This document shows, one piece after another, positions 25,262 through 35,422 of a stretch of DNA of 64,000 nt. The stretch covers positions 1 to 64,000 of the forward strand of contig NZ_JAKZAH010000009.1 of NCBI RefSeq assembly GCF_023156245.1. The letters are read 5' to 3'. Numbering within the stretch: position 1 is the stretch's first letter; each line of letters starts with the position of its first letter. The notes under the pieces were generated by a model. That model made no database searches. It was given only the letters and a program-made list of their open reading frames with translations, and had not been told where the DNA came from. The position numbers were made by a program, and so were the translations under genes. This stretch comes from Marinobacter bryozoorum (GTDB taxonomy: Bacteria; Pseudomonadota; Gammaproteobacteria; Pseudomonadales; Oleiphilaceae).

Positions 25262-25591
25262 TTACTGATCCCGGCTGGCTTTCTCTTCCAGCCCCGACAG
25301 GTCGAAGCGTCGGCTCAATTCTCCAAGGATATCATCAGCTCCGAGTCCAAACCGTGACAGCATGACCAGTGTATGGAACCACAGATCGGTGGTTTCGTAG
25401 ACCAGGTCGTCGGTCTTGCCGGAATGCTCGGCGTCCTTGGCGGCGATCAGGGTCTCGGTACATTCCTCGCCCACCTTCTCGAGGATCTTGTTGAGGCCCT
25501 TGGCGTGGAGGCTGGCCACGTAGGAGCTGTCCGGGTCGGCAGCCTTGCGGGCTTCCAGTACCCGGCTCAGTTGTTCCAGTACATCACTCAT
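25262..25591 (-). CDS. hisE: Phosphoribosyl-ATP pyrophosphatase
   Basis: 109-residue HisE. It hydrolyses PR-ATP to PR-AMP, the second step of histidine synthesis. MazG-like all-alpha fold with the metal-binding motif [15 protein letters not shown] (residues 36-50). It is a separate protein, not fused to HisI as in enterobacteria, and overlaps the hisI stop by eight bases, so the two successive steps are co-translated. Confidence 0.95.
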   Translation of the reverse strand: MSDVLEQLSRVLEARKAADPDSSYVASLHAKGLNKILEKVGEECTETLIAAKDAEHSGKTDDLVYETTDLWFHTLVMLSRFGLGADDILGELSRRFDLSGLEEKASRDQ

Positions 25592-26024
25592 GGTTGTTGT
25601 GGCCTCCTGTTCCGTAAATGCTGTCCGGGTCTTTCAGAACCGGGTCGGTAGCGACCCACTGGCCGCCATCCAGTACCCGGTAGAAGCAGCTGCGACGCCC
25701 GGTATGACAGGCAATGCCGCCGCGTTGTTCTACCTTCAGCAGGATCACGTCTTCGTCGCAATCCAGGCGGATCTCCCGCACCCGTTGTTCATGCCCCGAG
25801 CTCTCACCCTTGCGCCAGAGCTTGCCCCGGGAGCGGGACCAGTAGATGGCCTGCTGTTCCCGGGCGGTCAGTTCCAGGGACTCCCGGTTCATCCAGGCCA
25901 TCATCAGGATATCACCCGTGTCGGCGTCCTGTGCGATGGCAGGGGCCAGCCCGTCATCGTTCCAGCGGATGGTATCAAGCCAGTCGGATGCCGTTACGCT
26001 ATTGGTTGAATCTTGCATTTTCAT
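25584..26024 (-). CDS. hisI: Phosphoribosyl-AMP cyclohydrolase
   Basis: 146-residue HisI that opens the adenine ring of PR-AMP, third step of histidine synthesis, zinc and Mg dependent. Visible motifs are [28 protein letters not shown], the Mg-binding [10 protein letters not shown] and the zinc-binding [12 protein letters not shown]. An inner ATG at 26018 is also possible; neither has a strong ribosome binding site. It stands between ubiB and hisE, away from the main his genes. Confidence 0.95.
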   Translation of the reverse strand: MKMQDSTNSVTASDWLDTIRWNDDGLAPAIAQDADTGDILMMAWMNRESLELTAREQQAIYWSRSRGKLWRKGESSGHEQRVREIRLDCDEDVILLKVEQRGGIACHTGRRSCFYRVLDGGQWVATDPVLKDPDSIYGTGGHNNHE

Positions 26025-26062
26025 GACGTCTGTAAAGTTAAGTTTGACCGTGATGGGACAGG

Positions 26063-27709
26063 TCAGCGCCGGCCACCCCTGGCCACCAGCCAGGTTGCAC
26101 CGGCCACCATGGCCCAGCCGTACCAGGGCATGTCCTGCGCCATTGGCTCCAGTTGCCCCGTGGCGCCCAGCCAGGCACCGGCCACCAGTAACGCAGCGGC
26201 TACCAGCCGTCGCCAGCGTCGGTCGTTGCGTCGTGCGCGGGCCTTTTCGGCGGCGCGGATTTCCTGCCGGATCGGCTGGCCGCTGCCGGCATTACGCAAC
26301 TGTACCAGCGTGTCATGCACCAGTTGCGGCATTTCCGGGGACTGCTCGAGCCAGGAAGGCAGCCGTGACTGCAGGGTCTGGAACAGGCCGGTGGGTCCGA
26401 TGCGCTTGCGCATCCAGTTTTCCAGGAAGGGCTGCGCCGTGCTCCACAGGTCCAGTTCCGGGTATAGCTGGCGCCCCAGGCCCTCCACATTGAGCAGGGT
26501 TTTCTGCAACAACACCAGCTGGGGCTGGACTTCCATATTGAAGCGTCGGGCGGTCTGGAACAAGCGCAGCAGGAAGTGGCCGAAGGAAATGTCTTTCAGT
26601 GGCCGCTCGAAAATGGGCTCACACACGGTGCGGATGGCCGCTTCGAACTCGTTGACCCGGGTTTCCGGCGGCACCCAGCCGGACTGGATGTGCAGCTCTG
26701 CCACCTGGCGGTAGTCCCGGCGGAAGAAGGCGAGCAGGTTACGGGCCAGGTAGCTGAGGTCATCCGGTGCCAGGGTGCCGACAATACCGAAGTCGATGGC
26801 GATATAACGGGGATCGGCAGGGTTGCTCGCATCTACGAATATATTGCCCGGGTGCATATCGGCATGGAAGAAGCTGTCCCGGAAGACCTGGGTAAAGAAG
26901 ATTTCTACACCCTTTTCCGCCAGTACCTTCATATCCACGCCGGCGGCGCGTAGGGCCTCCACGTCGGCAATGGGGATACCACTGATACGTTCCATGACCA
27001 GCACCCGCTTGGTGGTGTAGTCCCAGTCGATGGTGGGAATGTAGATCAGCGGTGAGCCCTCGAAGTTACGGCGCAGTTGGCTGGCGTTGGCGGCCTCCCG
27101 CTGCAGGTTCAGCTCGTCATAGATGGTGGTCTTGTAGTCTTCCACCACATCCACCGGGTGCAGGCGACGGCCTTCGGACCAGTATTTTTCCAGCAGCCGG
27201 GCCATCATGAACATCAGTGCCAGGTCCTGGTGGATCACCCGGTCGATGTCCGGGCGGATGACCTTGACCACCACGCGGCGGCCGTCCGGCATGGTGGCGG
27301 CGTGTACCTGTGCCACCGAGGCCGAGGCCATGGGGTCCCGGGAAAACTCGGCGAACAGCGCATCCACCGACTGGCCGAGGGAGTCCTCGATGATCGCCCG
27401 GGCGGTATCGCTGGAGAATGGGGGGACGTTGTCCTGCAGCCGCCGCAGGGACTCCGCCATGTCGTCCGGCAGCAGGTCGCGACGGGTCGACAGTATCTGC
27501 CCGAACTTGACGAACACCGGCCCGAGTTCTTCCAGGGCCAGGCGCAAACGGTCACCCCGGCTGTGCTGGCCCTTGGGAAAGAAATGCCAGGGCGCGAACA
27601 GGAAGAACAGCTTGAGGGGGCCGGGCAGCTCGGCGATGGGCAGGAAGGTATCCAGCCGGTACTTGCAGAAAACCCAGGCGATGCGGAACAGGCGTTGCAG
27701 TCGGATCAC
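26063..27709 (-). CDS. ubiB: Ubiquinone biosynthesis regulatory kinase-like ATPase UbiB
   Basis: 548 residues, ADCK/UbiB family of atypical kinases. The invariant KxGQ motif is in [15 protein letters not shown] (near residues 69-83), the A-rich nucleotide loop [14 protein letters not shown] near 125-138, the catalytic-loop region [10 protein letters not shown] and the metal-binding DFGIVG. Two C-terminal hydrophobic helices (about 500-545) anchor it to the inner membrane. UbiB has ATPase activity and is thought to help extract ubiquinone intermediates. Overlaps the ubiJ stop by four bases. Confidence 0.95.
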   Translation of the reverse strand: MIRLQRLFRIAWVFCKYRLDTFLPIAELPGPLKLFFLFAPWHFFPKGQHSRGDRLRLALEELGPVFVKFGQILSTRRDLLPDDMAESLRRLQDNVPPFSSDTARAIIEDSLGQSVDALFAEFSRDPMASASVAQVHAATMPDGRRVVVKVIRPDIDRVIHQDLALMFMMARLLEKYWSEGRRLHPVDVVEDYKTTIYDELNLQREAANASQLRRNFEGSPLIYIPTIDWDYTTKRVLVMERISGIPIADVEALRAAGVDMKVLAEKGVEIFFTQVFRDSFFHADMHPGNIFVDASNPADPRYIAIDFGIVGTLAPDDLSYLARNLLAFFRRDYRQVAELHIQSGWVPPETRVNEFEAAIRTVCEPIFERPLKDISFGHFLLRLFQTARRFNMEVQPQLVLLQKTLLNVEGLGRQLYPELDLWSTAQPFLENWMRKRIGPTGLFQTLQSRLPSWLEQSPEMPQLVHDTLVQLRNAGSGQPIRQEIRAAEKARARRNDRRWRRLVAAALLVAGAWLGATGQLEPMAQDMPWYGWAMVAGATWLVARGGRR

Positions 27710-28359
27710 GATGTCTCCGTTCCGGTTGGGTCAGGGGTGGCTCGGGAGGGCTGTTCCAGTCGGCGGATGCGGGCTTCCAGGCGCTCGGTGGCCAGGCTCA
27801 GCTGGTCGATGGCCTCGAAGGTAGGCTCCAGCTCCCGGTGGCCGGGCAGGGCGCCGGTTTCCTCGTGGATGTATTCCTCGACGCTGGCACTGATAGAACC
27901 CATGGCCTGCCGGCTCCAGCGCACCCCGCTGCGAATCCGCTGGCCAAGGAAATGGGCCGGGATATCGCCGGTATAACGGGCCAGGGCGGCCTCCCAGTCC
28001 GGATCGAGCCTTGCCAGCACTTGTTGGAACTGCTGTGCAAGGCCGGTATCGCCCTCCACCGACAGGCGGCCATCATGGATCGCCCCTTCGTCCCCCAGGG
28101 CAAGGGCCGCGAGCGCCAGTGGACGGCCACGAATGACCAGTACCGGGTCATCGGGCACCAGGCCGGAAACCGTAACACCACGACCGCTACCCCGCAGGCA
28201 GATCGCCATGTTCACCGGCTCACTGACCTGGAAGCAGACCGGTCCGGTCAGCGCCCGCAGCAGGTCACGGCGGCCGGCCGGGTCCAGCTCCAGCGCCCGG
28301 TTCAGGGCCAGTTCCAGTGTGCCGGTGATGGCCGCGTGAACGGTGGGAATCCGTGACAT
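27706..28359 (-). CDS. ubiJ: Ubiquinone biosynthesis accessory factor UbiJ (SCP2 domain)
   Basis: 217 residues. The N-terminal half is an SCP2-type lipid-binding domain ([22 protein letters not shown]... then [16 protein letters not shown]), and the C-terminal part ends in a coiled-coil segment ([17 protein letters not shown]). UbiJ holds hydrophobic ubiquinone intermediates in the soluble Ubi complex together with UbiK. It lies between ubiE and ubiB with overlapping ends, as in E. coli. Confidence 0.92.
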   Translation of the reverse strand: MSRIPTVHAAITGTLELALNRALELDPAGRRDLLRALTGPVCFQVSEPVNMAICLRGSGRGVTVSGLVPDDPVLVIRGRPLALAALALGDEGAIHDGRLSVEGDTGLAQQFQQVLARLDPDWEAALARYTGDIPAHFLGQRIRSGVRWSRQAMGSISASVEEYIHEETGALPGHRELEPTFEAIDQLSLATERLEARIRRLEQPSRATPDPTGTETS

Positions 28360-29165
28360 CAGGGCTTGGTTCCCACATGCAGTGCCACGATACCGCCGGT
28401 CATGTTGTAGTAGCGGCAGTTGACCAGCCCGGCATCTTCCATCATGCCCTTGAGGGTCTCCTGGTCCGGGTGCATGCGGATGGATTCGGCCAGGTAACGG
28501 TAGCTCTCGGCATCGCCGGCAAACAGCTGGCCCATGAGTGGCAGGGCGCTGAAGGAGTAGGTGTCATAGGCCTTGCTGAGCAGCGGGTTGGTCGGTGTGG
28601 AGAACTCCAGCACCATGACCTTGCCGCCGGGTTTGAGCACCCGGGCCATGTCCCGCAGGGCCTGGTCCTTGTCGGTCACGTTGCGCAGTCCGAAGGCGAT
28701 GCTCACCACATTGAAGGTACTGTCCGGGAAGGGCAGGTGTTCGGCGTCTGCCTGGACGTACTCGATATTACCGGCGTAGCCCCGATCGGTGAGCCGGTCG
28801 CGGCCCACCTGGAGCATGGAGGCGTTGATATCGGCCAGAACCACCCGGCCCGCCGGACCCACCAGGTCGGAGAACTTCATGGTGAGATCGCCAGTGCCGC
28901 CGGCGATGTCCAGCACCTGCTGGCCGGGCCGGACGCCGCTGAGCTCGATGGTGAAACGTTTCCACAGCCGGTGGATGCCCATGGACATCAGGTCGTTCAT
29001 CAGGTCGTACTTGCCCGCCACCGAATGAAACACGTTGGCCACCTGGCTGGCCTTCTGGCTTTTTGGTACCTGCCGGAAGCCGAAGTGGGTGTTCTCATCC
29101 TGCACGCCGTTATCCCGGGTGGGGGTTTCCGGGGCAGAGGTGGGGGCTGACTGCTGTTCGCTCAT
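28359..29165 (-). CDS. ubiE: Ubiquinone/menaquinone C-methyltransferase UbiE
   Basis: About 268 residues from the ATG at 29165 (AGGATG upstream). SAM-dependent C-methylation in ubiquinone synthesis. Family motifs: [21 protein letters not shown] motif [13 protein letters not shown], and [20 protein letters not shown]. The first 25 or so residues are low complexity and extend beyond E. coli UbiE (251). First gene of ubiE-ubiJ-ubiB. Confidence 0.96.
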   Translation of the reverse strand: MSEQQSAPTSAPETPTRDNGVQDENTHFGFRQVPKSQKASQVANVFHSVAGKYDLMNDLMSMGIHRLWKRFTIELSGVRPGQQVLDIAGGTGDLTMKFSDLVGPAGRVVLADINASMLQVGRDRLTDRGYAGNIEYVQADAEHLPFPDSTFNVVSIAFGLRNVTDKDQALRDMARVLKPGGKVMVLEFSTPTNPLLSKAYDTYSFSALPLMGQLFAGDAESYRYLAESIRMHPDQETLKGMMEDAGLVNCRYYNMTGGIVALHVGTKP

Positions 29166-29369
29166 GGGGCATCCTGTGAAATCGGGCCGTTGGTAGCCTG
29201 CTTCCACGCCGTCACAAACAGCGGGGAAGGGAGTCGTACGGGCCCCTATTCTAGGGAACCTCCGGGCAAGTCTAAAGTTTTTTGGCTGCCAATGGGCGAA
29301 CCGGTACTGGTCTGCAGGCGCCCGGGGCCATAAACTTGCACCAAATCAACTTCCGGAGGTATTTCTGCC

Positions 29370-29645
29370 ATGTCATCCATCGATGTTCGCCGTGCTCATT
29401 CCCTGGACCAGGCCCATGCCCGCGAGGCGGCGGAATCCCTGGCACAGGACCTGTCCCGCAAGTTCGATGTGGACTATGAGTGGGACGGCGACCTGATGCG
29501 TTTTCGCCGTTCCGGCGTCAAGGGGCACCTGGACATTTCGCCCAGTGAACTGCACGTGCACCTGGAGCTCGGCATGATGCTGCGGCCCTTCAAGGGGCGC
29601 ATTGAAGAAGAAATCCACACCCAGCTGGACAAGATTATCGCCTGA
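29370..29645 (+). CDS. Polyhydroxyalkanoic acid system family protein
   Basis: 91 residues of the family annotated as PHA system / granule region protein (TIGR02610 type): SIDVRRAHSLDQAHAREAAE at the start, DGDLMRFRRSGVKGHLDI in the middle and ELGMMLRPFKGRIEEEI near the end. The role is unclear; homologues are often near pha genes or ubiE, and here it lies divergent from ubiE. TCCGGAGGTATTT precedes the start. No PHA synthase is present in the window. Confidence 0.85.
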   Translation: MSSIDVRRAHSLDQAHAREAAESLAQDLSRKFDVDYEWDGDLMRFRRSGVKGHLDISPSELHVHLELGMMLRPFKGRIEEEIHTQLDKIIA

Positions 29646-29646
29646 G

Positions 29647-30582
29647 TCAGGCTCCGGCGGCGCCGGGTTCGCCGGAACAGGCAGGGTCATCCAGCCCCGG
29701 GATCAGTGAGCGGTCATCCAGGGCGATGAAGTGGCTGGGTGCGTTTGTTTCCAGGATGGTCATGGTCTTGCAGGCCCGGGCGCTGGCCAGCATGGCTTCC
29801 TTGTCGAGGATGCGGTCAGTGCCGGGGACCAGGAAACAGCCGTGGCTTACGTGCCGGTAGATATCGGTGGGGGTCTGCTCCATCCATGCCAGTACGTCTT
29901 CCAGGTTGCGCACGATGGTGAGCTGGTCGCGGGTGGAAGAGAACAGCTTGCCGAGCAGCTTTTTCTTGCGCGGATTCATGCGTCCGAAGAACGTCTGCCC
30001 GTAGACCGACGACGGTGCGCCGTTGATCAGGCGGATCAGCCAGGGCCACATGCCGTGGCTCACCGGCTCCAGCATCATGGCCACCAGGGCATGGGTCTTT
30101 CCCTGGGGCAGTGCCGGGGCCTCCAGCAGTAATTCCACATCACGGAACAGGTCCGGGCGGCGACTGGCCGCCTCAAGGATGACGGCGCCACCACGGGAGT
30201 GGCCGTGAATCCGCACCTGTTCGGTGGTCGGCAGGTTGGCCAGCACCTGGATCAGCAACTCGGCGTCGTAGGCTATCGTACCTTCGGTTTCCTCGATGGG
30301 AGACTGCCATGGGGCGTCTTCCGGCGTCACGCCGTTCACGGGAATGTGATAGTTGCTGCAGGTCAGCAGGATCAGTTCGGTGGTGGGGGCATCGTAGGCC
30401 TGGGTAAAGTAGCAGTGGTTTTCCAGGTAGCCATGCACGCCAATCACCGTATGGGTGGCCGCACTGCTGTGGTTGCGTACGGAAACCGCACCCTTGCCCA
30501 CCCGGTATACCTGCCCGGAAAACATCTCCGAGTAGGCAATTTCGATGGGTTTGATCAGCTTGCGAACATGGCTGGCCTTCAT
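29647..30582 (-). CDS. Alpha/beta hydrolase
   Basis: About 311 residues from the ATG at 30582 (CCGGAGGTAAAACC upstream). The nucleophile elbow is GHSRGG near residue 128, the oxyanion region IGVHGYLENH near 50, and a late His (APSHFIAL) with SLIPGLDDP at the C-terminus completes the likely triad. No signal peptide, so cytoplasmic. The substrate is unknown; the neighbouring wax ester synthase (divergent) raises the possibility of an ester or lipid substrate, which is inference. It converges with the PHA-system gene. Confidence 0.8.
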   Translation of the reverse strand: MKASHVRKLIKPIEIAYSEMFSGQVYRVGKGAVSVRNHSSAATHTVIGVHGYLENHCYFTQAYDAPTTELILLTCSNYHIPVNGVTPEDAPWQSPIEETEGTIAYDAELLIQVLANLPTTEQVRIHGHSRGGAVILEAASRRPDLFRDVELLLEAPALPQGKTHALVAMMLEPVSHGMWPWLIRLINGAPSSVYGQTFFGRMNPRKKKLLGKLFSSTRDQLTIVRNLEDVLAWMEQTPTDIYRHVSHGCFLVPGTDRILDKEAMLASARACKTMTILETNAPSHFIALDDRSLIPGLDDPACSGEPGAAGA

Positions 30583-30899
30583 GGTTTTACCTCCGGGCGA
30601 AACATGCCCCTGACCCGAGTATACGACCGGGTCGCTGTGAATGTGCAGTGCCTGCATGCCTTGTTAATGTCCGGAACTTGCCTCTCCTGTACCCTGATAC
30701 TGCCTGTACATTAACCCTTGCGTCAGGGCGGGCGCCATAGCGGGTACTGCAGGGGCTGCTAACAGAGTATTGTAGAAAGTGGAGCAGATTTCCTGCCTCT
30801 GTCACAATGCCGGGGATCGGTAACCGGGACCTTGTGCCGGGCCGGTAGCGAAATATCAGACCTCCATCACACCGATCCAGACCGCCAGGGCCGAACACT
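30583..30899. other. Divergent intergenic region, hydrolase / wax ester synthase
   Basis: Some 317 bases without a convincing gene. I see no clear sigma-70 promoter, operator or RNA structure beyond short GC-rich repeats such as CCGGGACC...GCCGGGCCGG. It must hold the promoters of the two divergent genes. Confidence 0.5.
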
Positions 30900-32339
30900 T
30901 TGAGTGACGCTGCCAACGACAGGGAACCGCTGCGATTGCTGCCGATGGATGCGGCATGGCTGAACCTCGAAAGTCCCCAGAACCCACTGACCATCACCGT
31001 ACTGATGCGGGTCTCAGGCCTTACCCTGTCGGAACTGCGTGCCTTTATCCAGCGTTACTGGCTGCCGTGGGAGCGCTTCCGTATGCGCCCGGTACAACGA
31101 AGCTGTGGCTGGTGCTGGGAGTGGGACCGGAAGTTCGACCTGGCCAACCACCTGTTCCAGGTGCCGGAAGCCATGGATGAAGTTCGCCTGCAGCAATGGG
31201 TCTCTGCGCGCCTGAACCAGCCCCTCAGGCAGGACCGGCCCCGGTGGGGGTTCTGGCTGGTGCCCAACGCCGAGAGGGGTACCGCCCTGTTGTTCCGCAT
31301 TCATCACTGTTACGGCGATGGCATGTCGTTGCTGGATGTGTTCGACAGCATTTGCACCCGCTCGCCTGGTGAGCATCCGCAAAGTTATGGCAACAAGGAA
31401 CGCTATACCGCCCGTCGCTGGCCAAAGGTGATGCAGGCCTGCCGAGAGGCTTTCAGCGCAGGACTGCAGGGCGGTAAGGTGCCCCGTGGCGAGGGCACGG
31501 TCGGTCCTGGCCCGGCCTCGGCAAGCACTGACGATATCCCGGAGCACCAGGCCGGTGGTTTCGAAAAGAGTCTGATGACCAGCCTTCGGGCCATCAACGA
31601 AATGACCGGCATGGTTACCGAGCCGGAAGACACCCCCTCGCACCTCAAACGCCCACTGCTCGGTCGCCGCCACTGCCGCTGGTCGGGCCCGGTACCGGTG
31701 CGCAGCTTCCTGACCCTGGCCCGGCGTTCCGGCTGCAGTATCAATGACGTGTTGCTCAGTTGCGTGGCCGCCGCCATGCGCGATGCCATGGGGGTGTCTG
31801 GCAGTGCCCTTAAACAATCGGTGGTGCATGCTGCCGTGCCGGTGGATATACGCCGGGCATTGCCCGAGGCCCTGCGTCCGGTCAGACACATGCCCGGTAA
31901 TTATTTCGGCACCATCTTTGTGCCCATGCCGGTGGACGGTGGCTTCGCCCTGGAGCGCCTCTGGCGTATCAAGCACGAAACCCGTCGTCTCAAACGCAGC
32001 TGGCAACCGCTGATGGGCTGGGGGCTCAGTGGCCTGGCGTCGCTGTTGCCGGCATCATTACGGCAGCCCATTTCCGACCTGTTTTTCCGCAAGGCCAGCG
32101 CCGTAGTCTCCAACGTGCCCGGCACCCGTGAGCCCCGGTACCTGGCCGGCCACCAGATTACTGAGCAGATGTTCTGGGTGCCCCAGGCGGGTGAGATCGG
32201 CCTGGGGGTCAGTATTGTCAGTTACGCCGGCAATGTTCAGTTCGGGGTGGTGGCAGACGAAGCCATTGTGCCGGATCCCGACCGCTTCCTGGCCCGGTGC
32301 GTCAGGGAACTGGACGAGCTGGGGGATGCTCTGCTGTAA
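30900..32339 (+). CDS. Wax ester synthase / diacylglycerol acyltransferase (WS/DGAT)
   Basis: 479 residues. The active-site motif HHxxxDG is present as RIHHCYGDGMSLL (near residue 138), and the second conserved block INDVLLSCVAAAMRDAM appears around 280. Such enzymes join fatty acyl-CoA to fatty alcohol or diacylglycerol to make storage lipid, a known trait of Marinobacter. The frame begins with TTG at 30900 with no strong ribosome binding site; the first in-frame ATG is at codon 16 (MDAAWLNLE), which would still keep the family N-terminus. It is followed 36 bases later by the FIST gene. Confidence 0.88.
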   Translation: MSDAANDREPLRLLPMDAAWLNLESPQNPLTITVLMRVSGLTLSELRAFIQRYWLPWERFRMRPVQRSCGWCWEWDRKFDLANHLFQVPEAMDEVRLQQWVSARLNQPLRQDRPRWGFWLVPNAERGTALLFRIHHCYGDGMSLLDVFDSICTRSPGEHPQSYGNKERYTARRWPKVMQACREAFSAGLQGGKVPRGEGTVGPGPASASTDDIPEHQAGGFEKSLMTSLRAINEMTGMVTEPEDTPSHLKRPLLGRRHCRWSGPVPVRSFLTLARRSGCSINDVLLSCVAAAMRDAMGVSGSALKQSVVHAAVPVDIRRALPEALRPVRHMPGNYFGTIFVPMPVDGGFALERLWRIKHETRRLKRSWQPLMGWGLSGLASLLPASLRQPISDLFFRKASAVVSNVPGTREPRYLAGHQITEQMFWVPQAGEIGLGVSIVSYAGNVQFGVVADEAIVPDPDRFLARCVRELDELGDALL

Positions 32340-32375
32340 TTCGAAGATACCCATAAGAACAAAACAGGCATTTCC

Positions 32376-33542
32376 ATGCATGCCACCGCTTTCGCCAGGC
32401 CCCGCACCGACGGTGCGCCCGTGGTCACCGCCAGTACCTCTGCACGTGACCCGGTGATCGCCGTTGCCGAGCTGAAACAGGCCCTGCAGTCGCCCACGCT
32501 GGGGGCTGTCCTCTTTTTCTGTTCCGCAGAATATGACCTGAACCGACTGGCCGAAGCCATGGCCGATGGATTTCAGGGTATTACCCTGTCCGGCTGCACG
32601 TCCGCCGGTGAGATCACGCCCCGGGGATACGAGCGGGGATCCATCGCGGCGATCGGCCTTGATCGTCGCTGGTTCTCGGTCCAGGCCGCGCTGATTGAAG
32701 GCCTGGAGGACTTTGACCTGCCCCGTGCCCAGCACCTTGTGGATGACCTGCTCCATCGCTGCCGTCAGTCCGACCTGGCGCCAGTGCGGGATAACACCTT
32801 TGCGGTGACGCTGCTGGATGGTCTTTCCAGCCGGGAGGAACTGGTGCTCTCGTCCCTTAACGCGGCGCTTGGAGCGATCCCCCAGTTTGGTGGTTCCGCC
32901 GGTGACGATGAGCGCCTGGCGAACACCCACGTGTTCCATGACGGTCGCTTCCATACCTCAGCCGCCACCGTGCTGTTGGTCAACACCCCGCTGAACTTCC
33001 AGGTGTTCACCACCCATCACCTGGTGCCCACAGACCGCAAGCTGGTGGTGACAGCGGCGGACTGCCAGACCCGTACGGTACATGAGCTAAATGCCGAACC
33101 GGCCGCCGTGGCCTACGCCCGGGCGGTGGGTGTCTCACCGGAGCAGCTTTGCCGGGAGGTTTTTGCCCTCAAACCCATGGCGGTCCGTATTGGTGATCGC
33201 TACTTCGCCCGGTCCGTGCAGCGGGTGAACGCCGACCAGAGCCTCACCTTTTACTGTGCCGTCGAGACTGGCATCGTGCTGACGCCCATGACGCCGGGCT
33301 CGCTGCGGGAGGACCTGCGCCGGCGCCTGGAAGAGGCCGAGGCGACGGTGGGCAAACCGATGGTAACCATCGGCTGCGACTGTTTTCTCCGGCGACTTGA
33401 AGCAGAGCAGGCCGGTGAGGTGGCCAGGATATCCGACTTCCTTGAACAGCACCGTGTACTGGGCTTCAGCACCTACGGTGAGCAGTTTGATGGTGTTCAC
33501 CTGAACCAGACCTTCACCGGCGTGGTTATTGGTCAGCCATGA
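32376..33542 (+). CDS. FIST-domain sensory protein
   Basis: 388-residue cytoplasmic protein made of FIST_N (about 15-225; SGCTSAGEITPRGYERGSIA, then FGGSAGDDERLANTHVF) and FIST_C (about 235-370; ending EQHRVLGFSTYGEQFDGVHLNQTFTG, a family hallmark). FIST proteins are proposed small-ligand (amino-acid-like) sensors paired with signalling proteins. Its stop overlaps the histidine kinase start (ATGA), so it probably feeds its signal to that kinase. Confidence 0.9.
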   Translation: MHATAFARPRTDGAPVVTASTSARDPVIAVAELKQALQSPTLGAVLFFCSAEYDLNRLAEAMADGFQGITLSGCTSAGEITPRGYERGSIAAIGLDRRWFSVQAALIEGLEDFDLPRAQHLVDDLLHRCRQSDLAPVRDNTFAVTLLDGLSSREELVLSSLNAALGAIPQFGGSAGDDERLANTHVFHDGRFHTSAATVLLVNTPLNFQVFTTHHLVPTDRKLVVTAADCQTRTVHELNAEPAAVAYARAVGVSPEQLCREVFALKPMAVRIGDRYFARSVQRVNADQSLTFYCAVETGIVLTPMTPGSLREDLRRRLEEAEATVGKPMVTIGCDCFLRRLEAEQAGEVARISDFLEQHRVLGFSTYGEQFDGVHLNQTFTGVVIGQP

Positions 33543-34492
33543 CGGAAGCACACGTGCCTGATACGACCTTGGCTGAGGCCAGAATCCGTGAGCTGGAAGC
33601 GGAAAACACCCGCCTGCGCAAGATCCGCGATGCCCTGATTGCCCACGTGGAATCCGGCTCGAGCCGGGCGCCGGACCCTTATGCCGTGTTCGAGCACTCG
33701 GTGATGCTGGCGGAGCAGGTGCGGGAGCGTACCGAGGCCCTGAACCAACTGATGGATGACCTGCGGGAGAGCAACAGTGCCCTGGAACAGGCCCGGGCCG
33801 AGGCAGAACAGGCGAACCATTCCAAGTCCCGCTTTCTCGCAGCGGTCAGCCATGACCTGCTGCAGCCCCTGAACGCGGCCCGGCTGTTTACCGGTGCACT
33901 GACCGAAGAGGGGCTGGAGGGCAGGGCCGCCGGGCTGGTGCGCTCCCTGGGGTCGTCGCTGGAAGCGGTGGATCACCTGCTGGGTACCCTGGTGGACATA
34001 TCACGGCTGGATGCCGGGGTCATCGAACCTGATCCGTCCAGCTTTGACCTTACCGACCTGCTGGACAACCTGGCGCGGGAGTTCAGCCAGCTGGCGGCAG
34101 ACAAGGGCCTGGATTTCCGGTACGTGGCCCTGGATGGCCGGGTCTGGACGGATTCACGCTTGCTGGCCCGGGTGCTGCGTAATTTTTTCAGCAATGCGCT
34201 GCGCTATACGGATGCTGGCGGCATCCTGCTCGGTTGCAGGCGCCGTGACCGGCAACTGGAAATCCAGATGTGGGATACCGGGCCGGGCATCGAAGCCCAT
34301 CAACTGGCAGACATTTTCCAGGAGTTCCGCCGGGTGCGGCCCGGTGATGCCCCGCCGGATGCTGGCCTGGGGCTGGGCCTGGCCATCGTGGACCGCATCG
34401 CCACCCTGCTTGACCATCCGGTGACCGTGGTATCCCGTCCCGGAAAGGGCTCCCGCTTCGCTATCGCTGTACCGCTGATAACGTCGGACTGA
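33539..34492 (+). CDS. Soluble sensor histidine kinase (ErcS'/NahK-like)
   Basis: 317 residues, no membrane helix. The N-terminus is coiled coil (about 10-100, including VMLAEQVRERTEALNQLMDDLRE). H box FLAAVSHDLLQPLNAARLF (His near 104), N box RNFFSNALRYTDAGG, G1 WDTGPGI and G2 GLGLGLAIV are all present. There is no receiver domain and no PAS domain, so input likely comes from the coupled FIST protein. It resembles ErcS'/NahK-type kinases of the Pseudomonas ethanol-oxidation regulatory network. It converges with the LuxR-type regulator downstream. Confidence 0.9.
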   Translation: MTEAHVPDTTLAEARIRELEAENTRLRKIRDALIAHVESGSSRAPDPYAVFEHSVMLAEQVRERTEALNQLMDDLRESNSALEQARAEAEQANHSKSRFLAAVSHDLLQPLNAARLFTGALTEEGLEGRAAGLVRSLGSSLEAVDHLLGTLVDISRLDAGVIEPDPSSFDLTDLLDNLAREFSQLAADKGLDFRYVALDGRVWTDSRLLARVLRNFFSNALRYTDAGGILLGCRRRDRQLEIQMWDTGPGIEAHQLADIFQEFRRVRPGDAPPDAGLGLGLAIVDRIATLLDHPVTVVSRPGKGSRFAIAVPLITSD

Positions 34493-34505
34493 GCAGACCT
34501 GGCGG

Positions 34506-35183
34506 CTACTCCCTGTGCCGGGCCTTGCGGTCTTCCAGCCATTCCCCGGCGGCCAGTATGGCCTGCACCCGGTTGTTCACCCCCAGCTTGCCAAGGATCG
34601 CCGAAACATGGGTTTTTACCGTGGTCTCGGTGATGTTCAGGGCCCAGGCGATCTGTTTGTTACTTTCCCCCAGGGCCATTCGCTCCAGTACCCGCAACTG
34701 GCGCTCTGTCAGGCGGTTCAGGGCGTCTTCGGAGATCGGCGTTGTATGCCCGGATCCCGGTCCGCCCGGGGTACTGCCCCGGATAATGTCCGGTGGCAGG
34801 TAGATGTTTCCGTCAAGCACCTGCCTCAGGGCCTGCCGCATCCGCTCCCGCGGTGCAGACTTGGTGATAAAACCCATCGCGCCCGCATTGATGGCCTGCA
34901 GGATAAGTTGCTTGTCTTCTTCGGCGGAGATGATGACTACCGGAGCTTCGGGCGCTGTAGCGCTCACCTGAGCCAGGCCTTCCAGTCCGTGTACGCCAGG
35001 CAGGTTCAGGTCCAGCAGTACCAGGTCGGGCACCGGTCCGCTGGTGAGGCACTCTACCGCAGCGGGGAGGGTGCTGGCTTCGCTCAGCTGCGCGCCGGGG
35101 AGCTCGGTGGTGATGACCAGTGCCATGGCCTCCCGGAACAGGGGATGGTCATCCACGATGAGGATCTTTGGTGACGGGTTCAT
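34506..35183 (-). CDS. LuxR/NarL-family response regulator (ErbR/AgmR-like)
   Basis: About 225 residues from the ATG at 35183 (GGAAGGGCGC upstream). Receiver domain (about 5-120) with phosphoacceptor Asp in LVLLDLNLPGV near residue 55 and Lys in GFITKSAPR. A GerE-type HTH follows (LTERQLRVLERMALGESNKQ, then ITETTVKTHVSAILGKLGV) at about 155-215. It is close to ErbR/AgmR, which activates PQQ-alcohol dehydrogenase and related oxidation genes in Pseudomonas. It is divergent from the aldehyde dehydrogenase gene, a probable target. Confidence 0.88.
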   Translation of the reverse strand: MNPSPKILIVDDHPLFREAMALVITTELPGAQLSEASTLPAAVECLTSGPVPDLVLLDLNLPGVHGLEGLAQVSATAPEAPVVIISAEEDKQLILQAINAGAMGFITKSAPRERMRQALRQVLDGNIYLPPDIIRGSTPGGPGSGHTTPISEDALNRLTERQLRVLERMALGESNKQIAWALNITETTVKTHVSAILGKLGVNNRVQAILAAGEWLEDRKARHRE

Positions 35184-35422
35184 CAAAGCGCCCTTCCAGT
35201 GGTTTTTATCGTTATTGGCGTCGTCGGATATCGGGCCTGACCGACCACTCACGGGGAGAATACCTCGAAACCTGTGTTCCTGGCAGCCCACAAGGTGGGA
35301 TGTGACCAAGGGTCTACGACCAAAGAAGGAGGCCGGACAAGGCGAAGGCACCATACCCGGACGTCTTCACCCGGACTATGGTGATTGCTGGCATATCAAG
35401 CCACAACAACAAGGTGACAGCC

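Noticed and set aside
31014-32006. 330-codon frame antisense to the wax ester synthase
   Set aside because: The plus-strand gene has the HHxxxDG active site; the antisense product has no domain.
35184-35422. Specific operator for the LuxR-type regulator between it and the aldehyde dehydrogenase
   Set aside because: No inverted repeat or known box stands out, so no site is reported although regulation is plausible.
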